Shown here piece after piece: positions 47,687-56,652 of a stretch of DNA of 64,000 nt. How positions within the stretch are numbered: position 1 is the stretch's first letter; each line of letters begins with the position of its first letter. The notes under the pieces are model-generated. The model was not told the origin of the DNA. It saw only the letters and a program-made list of their open reading frames with translations, and did not search any database. Position numbers and translations under genes: made by a program. This DNA comes from Marmoricola sp. (lineage in GTDB: Bacteria > Actinomycetota > Actinomycetes > Propionibacteriales > Nocardioidaceae): contig JAOPYC010000133.1 in the NCBI GenBank assembly GCA_025964795.1, positions 1 through 64,000 on the forward strand. The letters are read 5' to 3'.

Positions 47687-48087
47687 CCGGCCAGGAAGGA
47701 GAACCGCACCTGGCGGTCGGGATTGTCCACGTTGAGGTCGACCAGGCAGATGTTCTGCCAGGTGCCCAGCGCCAGGCAGCCGTCGAGCACGGGCACCGTC
47801 GCGTAGGGCGGGACGATCGCCGGCATCACGTGGGAGCGCCCGTGCCCCGCGGAGCCGTGTCGGTGCCGCCACCGGTCGTCCGCGGGCAGCAGGTCGCCCA
47901 GGGCCGAGAGCAGGTCGTCGTCGGAGCCGGCGCCGGTCTCGATGACGGCGATCCCGAGCGTGGCGTGCGGCACGAACAGCTGGAGCAGCCCGTCCCCCTC
48001 GCCGACGACGAACTCGGCGCAGTCCCGGGTGATGTCGAGCACCACCTCGTCGCCACCCGTGCGGTAGTCACGGATCTCCGACCTCAT
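47683..48087 (-). CDS. YjbQ/UPF0047 family protein
   Basis: 134 residues with the full family signature: VPHATLGIAVIETG, GHGRSHVMPAI and GTWQNICLVDLNVDNPDRQV. Some members have weak thiamine phosphate synthase activity; the natural role is unclear. ATG 48087 overlaps the upstream stop (ATGA). The upstream gene is a thiamine-binding UPF0045 protein, an interesting match. Confidence 0.9.
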   Translation of the reverse strand: MRSEIRDYRTGGDEVVLDITRDCAEFVVGEGDGLLQLFVPHATLGIAVIETGAGSDDDLLSALGDLLPADDRWRHRHGSAGHGRSHVMPAIVPPYATVPVLDGCLALGTWQNICLVDLNVDNPDRQVRFSFLAG

Positions 48088-48437
48088 CGCTCAACCTCCC
48101 GGCGCAGGTGCTCCTCCACGCGCTCCACCTTGGCGGCCAGCTGGCCGTCGTACCCCGGACGGATGTCGGCCTTGAGGACCAGCCCGACGCGGGGGTAGCG
48201 GGCGGTGACGACGTCGACGGCCTGCTTGACCACGGCCATCACCTCGTCCCACTCCCCCTCGACGTTGGTGAACATGGCGTTGGTCTCGCAGGGCAGCCCC
48301 GAGGCCCGGATCACCCGCACGGCCTCGGCGACCACCTCGCTGACCCCGGCCGCGTCGGCCGGGGACTCTCCCCCCGGGCCGCCGCCCGCGTCGCGCAGCG
48401 GCGGTCCGGAGGGGCTGATGCTCAACGCCACGATCAT
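48084..48437 (-). CDS. MTH1187/UPF0045 family thiamine-binding protein
   Basis: 117 residues. MIVALSISPSG opening, then GLPCETNAMFTNVEGEWDEV and VVKQAVDVVTARYPRVGLVL, typical of the YkoF-like ferredoxin fold that binds thiamine. A Gly/Pro-rich insert lies near residue 15. Follows aconitase by 11 bases on the same strand and overlaps yjbQ, so all four genes 48437-47195 may share the acn message. Confidence 0.87.
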   Translation of the reverse strand: MIVALSISPSGPPLRDAGGGPGGESPADAAGVSEVVAEAVRVIRASGLPCETNAMFTNVEGEWDEVMAVVKQAVDVVTARYPRVGLVLKADIRPGYDGQLAAKVERVEEHLRREVER

Positions 48438-48448
48438 GGATTCAGGGT

Positions 48449-51316
<2,868 letters not shown>

Positions 51317-51429
51317 GAATATCCCTCTGTTCGGGTCTCGATCGGTCGGTTTGCCCGGCGGGCCCATCTTGCCCACGCCCGGTGGGCCGTGGGAAGGAAG
51401 GCCACCCTTATCCGGACGTTCCGGGAAAC

Positions 51430-51447
51430 TATCTTGATGTCAAGATA
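51430..51447. promoter_or_regulatory. 18-bp palindrome in the acnA/aldo-keto reductase divergent promoter
   Basis: TATCTTGA-TG-TCAAGATA, perfect 8-base arms. Read toward acnA it contains TTGACA, a consensus -35; read toward the reductase it contains TTGATG, 19 bases before TAGGGT (51459). A bound regulator would affect both. Confidence 0.6.
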
Positions 51448-51458
51448 CCACGCTCGCC

Positions 51459-51464
51459 TAGGGT
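51459..51464 (+). promoter_or_regulatory. -10 box of the aldo/keto reductase (leaderless)
   Basis: TAGGGT six bases before ATG 51471. GGAGG follows too close to the ATG to work as a ribosome site. Confidence 0.5.
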
Positions 51465-51470
51465 GGAGGC

Positions 51471-52490
51471 ATGCGTTATCGAACCCTGGGAAACAGTGGC
51501 TGTGCCGTCTCCGAGCTGTGCCTCGGCACGATGACCTTCGGGGCCGAGACCGACGAGGCGGGGTCGCACGCCCAGCTGGACCGGTTCATCGAGGCCGGCG
51601 GCACCTTCGTCGACACCGCCGACGTCTACTCGGCCGGCATCTCTGAGGAGATCATCGGGCGGTGGTACGCCGCGCGCCCGGCCGAGGTGACCGAGCCCGT
51701 CGTACTCGCGACCAAGGGGCGGTTCCCGATGGCGACCGACCCCAACGGCAGCGGGCTGTCGAGACGGCACCTCACCCGCGCGCTCGACGCGTCGCTGCGC
51801 CGGCTCGGGCTGGACTCGGTCGACCTCTACCAGGTGCACTCCTGGGACCCGGTGACCCCGCTGGCCGAGACCCTGCGGACCCTCGACGGCTTCGTGCGGT
51901 CCGGGAAGATCGGCTACTACGGCTTCTCCAACTTCACCGGCTGGCAGCTGACCAAGGCGGTGCACACCGCTCGCGAGCTCGGCCTGGCCGAGCCGGTGAC
52001 GCTGCAGCCGCAGTACAGCATGATCGTGCGCGAGATCGAGTGGGAGATCGTCCCGGCGGCGCTCGACGCCGGCCTGGGGCTGCTGCCCTGGAGCCCGCTG
52101 GGCGGCGGCTGGCTGAGCGGGAAGTACCAGCGTGACCAGCGGCCCACCGGCTCCACGCGCCTGGGCGAGGACCCCGGCCGGGGCATGGAGGCCTGGGAGC
52201 GCCGGGGCACCGAGCGCACCTGGCGGATCATCGAGGCCGTCCAGCAGGTGGCCGAGGCCCGCGGCGCGACGATGGCCCAGGTGGCCCTGTCCTGGGTGAC
52301 CAACCGCCCGGCCGTCACCTCCACCATCCTCGGCGCCCGCACCCTCGAGCAGCTCGAGGACAACCTTGGCTCGGTCGACCTCGCCCTCAGCGAGGACGAG
52401 CAGGCCCTCCTCGACGAGGCCAGCGACCTGCACGCGAGCGACTACCCCTACGGCGGGCTGGGCCAGGACCAGCGCGCCCGCACCCTCTAG
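51471..52490 (+). CDS. aldo/keto reductase
   Basis: 339 residues. VSELCLGTMTFGAETDE, the catalytic-region FVDTADVYSAGISEEIIG (Asp, Tyr), LATKGRF (Lys), YQVHSWDP (His), and the NADPH site ILGARTLEQLEDNLGS. Full length of the AKR7/YajO-like group. Substrate unknown. Ends four bases before the repeat array at 52494. Confidence 0.93.
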   Translation: MRYRTLGNSGCAVSELCLGTMTFGAETDEAGSHAQLDRFIEAGGTFVDTADVYSAGISEEIIGRWYAARPAEVTEPVVLATKGRFPMATDPNGSGLSRRHLTRALDASLRRLGLDSVDLYQVHSWDPVTPLAETLRTLDGFVRSGKIGYYGFSNFTGWQLTKAVHTARELGLAEPVTLQPQYSMIVREIEWEIVPAALDAGLGLLPWSPLGGGWLSGKYQRDQRPTGSTRLGEDPGRGMEAWERRGTERTWRIIEAVQQVAEARGATMAQVALSWVTNRPAVTSTILGARTLEQLEDNLGSVDLALSEDEQALLDEASDLHASDYPYGGLGQDQRARTL

Positions 52491-52493
52491 CCC

Positions 52494-52660
52494 GCCGACC
52501 AGGCAGTCCTCTCGCGCCGCAGAATGCCGACCGGGCAGTTCTGGCCCGCGGCGCAGTGCCGAGCGGGCAGTTCTGGCCCGCGGTGCGTGACGAAACTGCC
52601 CGGTCGCCGTCGTACGACGTGACGAAACTGCCCGGTCGACGAGCCAGGGGTCACCCCTGG
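52494..52660. repeat. 32-base-period repeat array between convergent genes
   Basis: Three direct units start at 52494, 52526 and 52558 (core GCCGACCGGGCAGTTCTGG), exactly 32 bases apart. Two inverted units (GTGACGAAACTGCCCGGTCG) start at 52587 and 52619, again 32 apart, separated by the palindrome CGTCGTACGACG. CCAGGGGT/ACCCCTGG at 52644-52660 then spans the stop of the SDR gene. Likely a bidirectional terminator or REP-like element. Confidence 0.75.
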
Positions 52661-53484
52661 GCGAGCACCGAGACGTCGTTCCACTTCTCCCAGGTCTCGA
52701 GGCGGGAGGCGTAGTCAGCCTTCGCGATGCCAAGGGGGGCCGTGCCGAAGAAGACGCGCAGGGGCGGCTCGTCCGCGTCGACGATCCGGAGCACCGCCGC
52801 GGCGGAGGCCTGGGGGTCGCCGGGCTCGGCCATCCGCTGCTTGCGGGACTCGGCCACCTGCTCGCGCAGCTCGTCGTACGCCGCCAGGGGGGCCGAGCGC
52901 TTGGCCGAGGACCCACCCCAGTCGGTGGAGAACCCGCCGGGCTCGATCAGGGTGACGTGGATGCCGAAGCCCTCGACCTCCTGCGCGAGCGCCTGCGAGA
53001 AGCCCTCGAGGGCCCACTTGGAGGCGTGGTAGGCGCCGACGATCGGGAAGGCCGAGATGCCGCCGATGGACGAGACCTGCAGGATGTGGCCGGAGCCCTG
53101 CTCGCGCAGGAACGGCAGTGCGGCCTGGGTGACCCACATGGCGCCGAAGACGTTGGTCTCCATCTGGGCGCGGAAGTCGTCCTCGCTGAGCTCCTCGACG
53201 AAGCCGAACTGCCCGTAGCCCGCGTTGTTGACCACGACGTCGAGACGGCCGAAGTGCTCCTGCGCCGTCGCGACCGCGGCGAAGTCGGCGGCGCGGTCGG
53301 TCACGTCGAGCTCCAGGGGGAGGATCGCGTCGCCGTACTTCGCCACCAGGTCGTCGAGGCTCGAGAGGTCCCGGGCCGTGGCCGCGACGCGGTCGCCGCG
53401 CTCGAGGGCGGCGATGGCCCACTCGCGGCCGAATCCCCGCGAGCAACCGGTGATGAACCAGGTCTTGGAAGTCGTGTCAGTCAT
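52651..53484 (-). CDS. short-chain dehydrogenase/reductase
   Basis: 277 residues. Cofactor motif FITGCSRGFGREWA, NNAGYGQFG and active-site YHASKWALEGFS. Classical SDR of the oxidoreductase group that typically follows a TetR or MarR operator. TAGCGT is seven bases before ATG 53484, indicating a leaderless transcript, and a palindrome sits on the -35. Substrate unknown. Confidence 0.92.
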   Translation of the reverse strand: MTDTTSKTWFITGCSRGFGREWAIAALERGDRVAATARDLSSLDDLVAKYGDAILPLELDVTDRAADFAAVATAQEHFGRLDVVVNNAGYGQFGFVEELSEDDFRAQMETNVFGAMWVTQAALPFLREQGSGHILQVSSIGGISAFPIVGAYHASKWALEGFSQALAQEVEGFGIHVTLIEPGGFSTDWGGSSAKRSAPLAAYDELREQVAESRKQRMAEPGDPQASAAAVLRIVDADEPPLRVFFGTAPLGIAKADYASRLETWEKWNDVSVLAQG

Positions 53485-53491
53485 GTCCTCG

Positions 53492-53521
53492 ACGCTACGA
53501 CTTCGAGTGCACTCGAGTGCA
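53492..53521 (-). promoter_or_regulatory. SDR promoter with 14-bp palindrome over the -35
   Basis: TGCACTCGAGTGCA (53508-53521) is perfectly palindromic and includes TTGCAC as a -35 on the minus strand. TAGCGT (53497-53492) is the -10. A third half-site GAGTGCACTC overlaps, so two dimers could bind. Confidence 0.55.
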
Positions 53522-53527
53522 ACCGGC

Positions 53528-53875
53528 TCAGACCGGCAGCCGTTCGCCGCGCGAGGCGACCAGCGCCCGCGGCGCCGAGAGCCGCCACGCCTCGAAGGTG
53601 AGCTCGGCGAGCTCATCGCGCCCGACCCCGTCGAGGCGCACGACCACCCACCCGAACCCGCCGGCGGTGAACTGCACCTCGAAGAGCTCCGGACGCTCGG
53701 CGACCAGCGCCGCCTGCTCCGCCAACGTCTGCTTGAGCCCCACCGTCCGTGTGGGCTCCCACAGGTAGCCGAACGGGTGACCGGCCACCTCGAGCTTGAG
53801 GTAGCGGGAGTGGTCGACGACCCGTACCTCGTCGAGCTGCCCCACCAGGTCGAGGAACTCGGCGATCGCGGTCAT
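53528..53875 (-). CDS. MmcQ/YjbR family protein
   Basis: 115 residues. GHPFGYLWEPTRTVGLKQTL, QFTAGGFGWVVVRLDGVG and ELTFEAWRLSAPRALVA match the YjbR/CyaY-like fold of DNA-binding-like proteins. ATG 53875 shares its A with the stop of the old methyltransferase 3' end (TGATG), evidence that the two genes were once coupled. It is now probably without its original promoter. Function unknown. Confidence 0.87.
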   Translation of the reverse strand: MTAIAEFLDLVGQLDEVRVVDHSRYLKLEVAGHPFGYLWEPTRTVGLKQTLAEQAALVAERPELFEVQFTAGGFGWVVVRLDGVGRDELAELTFEAWRLSAPRALVASRGERLPV

Positions 53876-53940
53876 CAGCGGACCAGCAGCGCCACACACT
53901 CGACGTGGTGCGTCATCGGGAACACGTCGATGGGCCTGAG
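53875..53940 (-). pseudogene. left-behind 3' end of the RNA methyltransferase gene
   Basis: Reading the minus strand from about 53940 to TGA 53877-53875 gives LTLRPIDVFPMTHHVECVAL then LVR. The intact gene at 56653 ends DLRALDLFPMTSHVECVALL then VKSDSGLR. The fragment uses the normal G/C-rich codons of this genome and has no start, so it is the displaced original end of that gene. The shared DNA GTCATCGGGAACA (53912-53924 and 56708-56720) marks the probable crossover. Confidence 0.8.
53912..53924. repeat. putative attachment-site half (left), GTCATCGGGAACA
   Basis: Identical 13-mer at 56708-56720, 2796 bases away, at the same codons of the old and new methyltransferase ends. The inserted DNA lies between. 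Confidence 0.6.
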
Positions 53941-54056
53941 CGTGAGTGCCATCGTGTGCGACTGGGTGCACCCCACGGGCGTAACTGCCCTCTGACCTGC
54001 GGCGATGCCCCGAGAGGTCTGAGGTCGTCAGCACGCCGCTGAGGGCGCTTGCGAAT

Positions 54057-54069
54057 CAAAGCGAGCCCA
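54057..54069. repeat. 13-bp direct repeat CAAAGCGAGCCCA, left copy
   Basis: Same sequence and orientation at 56599-56611. The two copies bracket the three-gene operon and lie inside the methyltransferase duplication. The 244-base gap here (53876-54119) otherwise holds only the methyltransferase remnant. Confidence 0.55.
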
Positions 54070-54119
54070 TTCCGAGCCCTCGTGTCTGCGGGCACCGACG
54101 GTCGCAAACGACTGCATCT

Positions 54120-55094
54120 TCAGGTCTCGCCGCGAGCGCGTGCTTCGAGGTACTGATTCATCACCGCCACGGGGATCCGGCCGCGGTCGGAGACGACAAT
54201 GTCGTGCGTGGACGCCCAGCGACGTACGTCCGCAGGGGTCGGCGGTGCGGGCGCGAGCGGCCGTGCAGCTTCGAGGGCTCGTACGGCGTTGGCGCCGACC
54301 ATCTCCTCCGCCAGTCCGACGCGCGCAGCTGCGAGGAAGCGGTAGGTCCACTCCTGGGCGAGCTTGCGGGTCTCGCAGAAGACGATCGGCACTGTCGGGA
54401 ACCGGATCTGGCATTCGGCGATGCCATCGGCCACGACGCTGGGCCGGACGTGGTCGAGCTTGAAGACCCGCGAGTAGCCCTCTTCGACGACGACCGCAGC
54501 ACGCGGGATCGCGGCCAACTCAGTGAGCTGGAATTTGAGCTTGCCGGTCGTCAACGACGTGACGAGATCGGCCAGCGACTTGCGCTCCACCGTGGCCTGC
54601 AACAGCCCGTCGACGAGGAGACCGTAGTCACCGGCCTTGAGCGGCTCGGGGCGGGTCGTCGCCTGCCGGTCGGCGAAGGTGAACGGGTACCGCTCGCGGA
54701 TGTCGACCGCGATCTCCAGGTCCGCGACTCCACTGGCGCGGGCGCCCGGAAGAGAAACCGCGGGGCGCGCTTGCTTGGACGTGCGCGAGGTCTGCCAGAA
54801 GATCATCTGCCGCCCGCGAGCATTGGTGATGATGATCTGGGAGCGGTTCTCCCTCCCGCGATCGAGCACGAGGTCGATCGCTGCGCCCCGTCGTACGCAG
54901 GACCGCACCGCCACCCGCTCGACGATCTCGGCGTCGGCCGGCCACTCCTCGACCCGGTGGCAGTACACCTTGCCGGTGCGCGGCCACGTGTCCTTCGCCT
55001 TGAGGATGATCCCGTCCCCGAGCGGGACTCGGAGCAGGTACGGGAGCGTCGACCCGGGTTCGGTGTTGCGCGCGATGACGAAGTCCTCCGGCAT
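54120..55094 (-). CDS. ERCC4-type nuclease fused to an Lsr2-like DNA-binding domain
   Basis: 324 residues. N-terminal part (1-115) of unknown fold. ERCC4/XPF nuclease core about 127-255: AVDIRER (D131), AGDYGLLVDG (D156) and VERKSLADL, the E170-R171-K172 active-site triplet. C-terminal 286-320 (PADVRRWASTHDIVVSDRGR) matches the Lsr2 DNA-binding domain with its RGR minor-groove clamp. A GGGGGAG ribosome site precedes ATG 55094. Third gene of the island operon, two bases after the nucleotidyltransferase. Likely a structure-specific or AT-seeking nuclease; target unknown. Confidence 0.82.
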   Translation of the reverse strand: MPEDFVIARNTEPGSTLPYLLRVPLGDGIILKAKDTWPRTGKVYCHRVEEWPADAEIVERVAVRSCVRRGAAIDLVLDRGRENRSQIIITNARGRQMIFWQTSRTSKQARPAVSLPGARASGVADLEIAVDIRERYPFTFADRQATTRPEPLKAGDYGLLVDGLLQATVERKSLADLVTSLTTGKLKFQLTELAAIPRAAVVVEEGYSRVFKLDHVRPSVVADGIAECQIRFPTVPIVFCETRKLAQEWTYRFLAAARVGLAEEMVGANAVRALEAARPLAPAPPTPADVRRWASTHDIVVSDRGRIPVAVMNQYLEARARGET

Positions 55095-55096
55095 GG

Positions 55097-55819
55097 CTAC
55101 AGCTCCCCCGCCGTAGCGAGGCGCTCGAGCGAGTTCTCCGCGTCGGGCACCTCGAGCAGCAGCGCGCGGTCCTTCGTGGCCGCGGCAACCATCGCCCGCA
55201 AGCGCTGCCGGTCCTTCTTCGTGAGCTCCTCGTTCCTGAAGTCGCGGGCCGTGAGCAGCCCGGCGAGAATGACGAAGTCGCGCCGGTGCCGACCGAGGCC
55301 GGGGTCGCCTGCGTTGCTGAGCGCTGCCGCCTTGCCGACCAGTGCGCCGACGAGGTTGGGACGACGTACCGATCCTTCGCGGCCAGCGACAGTCACCGTG
55401 ACGGTCTCGCTGCGCTGCAGCGCCTGGGTTCCGCCGGCCGTCGGGAGGGCCGGGCTGCCGGTGACACCGGGACGGAGGCTTGCGCGCTCGCCAATCCCGT
55501 CCGGAAGAAGCACGTCGAGGGACGCGTCGCCACGAACCCAGCGATGTTGGAGACCCTCCGCCGAGATGCCTGCTGGTCTGAACCCGAGGTCGGTCAGCGT
55601 CTCGGTAAAGGTCGCGAGCATCGTCGGGTCGGCCCGTACGTCGATCACTGTGTCGGCGTCGTTCGTCGGTCGTACCGGGAACTGTCCTCGTTCGGCGCAG
55701 TGCACGTGGACGAGCTGGCCGCCGATCAGCGTCCAGCCCTGTGCAAGCCGCTCGTGGAGGTCGAGGAGCCCGACCCACGATGCGGTCTGCTCGGGGGGCA
55801 TGGGCGGCAGGACGATCAT
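55097..55819 (-). CDS. nucleotidyltransferase-fold protein, AbiEii-like toxin candidate
   Basis: 240 residues. WTLIGGQLVHVHCAERG and RPTNDADTVIDVR form the GG...D-x-D pattern of pol-beta-type nucleotidyltransferases such as AbiEii/MenT, which as toxins modify tRNA ends. A C-terminal helical part follows (RHRRDFVILAGLLTARDF). ATG 55819 overlaps the HTH stop (ATGA). Antitoxin-first order and coupling fit a type IV-like toxin-antitoxin pair; family assignment is from motif only. Confidence 0.7.
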   Translation of the reverse strand: MIVLPPMPPEQTASWVGLLDLHERLAQGWTLIGGQLVHVHCAERGQFPVRPTNDADTVIDVRADPTMLATFTETLTDLGFRPAGISAEGLQHRWVRGDASLDVLLPDGIGERASLRPGVTGSPALPTAGGTQALQRSETVTVTVAGREGSVRRPNLVGALVGKAAALSNAGDPGLGRHRRDFVILAGLLTARDFRNEELTKKDRQRLRAMVAAATKDRALLLEVPDAENSLERLATAGEL

Positions 55820-56535
55820 CGCTCGCCTGCCCTCCACTCCAAGGCAAGCTCGTGTAGCAGTTCCGCAGCCCGGGCCTCCTCGCGCGGCCTGCGGAGCTCG
55901 GCGAGATCGGCGGCTAGCCGGAGCCGTGAGTCCGGGTATGGGTACTGCCCGTCGGAGACGACGTGGAGCACGACGTTCGCATCACGATCGGCCTCGACCA
56001 AGAGGTAGTCCTTGAGGACACCCTCCACGAGCGACTCGGCGAGATAGCCCTCCACGTCGGGCGAGGCGATGCCACTCGAACCCAGGTCCACGATCATTGC
56101 CCAACGCTCGTCGGCCCTGAGATCGGCAAGGTCGGCCGGCGCTGCACGCAGCAGGCGCCGTCCGGCCCTGTTGCGCAACACCGACCGGAGCGACACCACA
56201 AGTTGCCTGACGACTTCCTCATCGGCGGCGGGCTCCGCGGCCGGCTCGAGCAAACGCTTCAACTGCATCCGCGCCCGCGCCGACACCGCAGGCCCGCTGC
56301 CGCCCACCCGGTCGCGGTCGTCCTCGGACGCCGCGATGACCGACCAGGCAGAGCGGGCCGAAAGCGGGCGACCCGCCTTGCTGCGCTCCTGGACCCGCAG
56401 CAGGGACCGCTCATCGACGACCCACTGGGATCCAATCCGCTCAGCAGACAATGAACCGTCCGCGATGCGCTGGTGGATCCGGGGCACGCTGACGCCCAGC
56501 CGCTCCGCGGCCTCTGCGACGCTGACTGCTCCCAT
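55816..56535 (-). CDS. HTH regulator, probable antitoxin/repressor of the island operon
   Basis: 239 residues. N-terminal excisionase/MerR-type HTH (VSVAEAAERLGVSVPRIHQR, then IADGSLSAERIG). The rest is helical and charged with VEGYLAESLVEGVLKDYLLV near residue 170; no family recognised. ATG 56535 is seven bases after TAGGAT, and a 9-base inverted repeat lies across that promoter, as expected of an autoregulated first gene. Confidence 0.75.
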   Translation of the reverse strand: MGAVSVAEAAERLGVSVPRIHQRIADGSLSAERIGSQWVVDERSLLRVQERSKAGRPLSARSAWSVIAASEDDRDRVGGSGPAVSARARMQLKRLLEPAAEPAADEEVVRQLVVSLRSVLRNRAGRRLLRAAPADLADLRADERWAMIVDLGSSGIASPDVEGYLAESLVEGVLKDYLLVEADRDANVVLHVVSDGQYPYPDSRLRLAADLAELRRPREEARAAELLHELALEWRAGER

Positions 56536-56538
56536 GCG

Positions 56539-56568
56539 CACAATCCTAGAAGAGTTTCAAGGATTGTG
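56539..56568. promoter_or_regulatory. operator and promoter of the island operon
   Basis: Perfect inverted repeat CACAATCCT (56539-56547) / AGGATTGTG (56560-56568), 12-base spacer, centres 21 bases apart (two helical turns). The minus-strand -10 TAGGAT (56548-56543) lies inside it. Confidence 0.7.
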
Positions 56569-56598
56569 GAAGAACGCTCGGGATCATCAAACCGAGCC

Positions 56599-56611
56599 CA
56601 AAGCGAGCCCA
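56599..56611. repeat. 13-bp direct repeat CAAAGCGAGCCCA, right copy
   Basis: Pairs with 54057-54069 around the island operon. A related GAGCCCA lies immediately upstream, so the repeat may be part of a longer recombination site. Confidence 0.55.
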
Positions 56612-56652
56612 ACGGCCCGTTCGCGGGCTCGTGCTCACGAGCCCCGATTACA

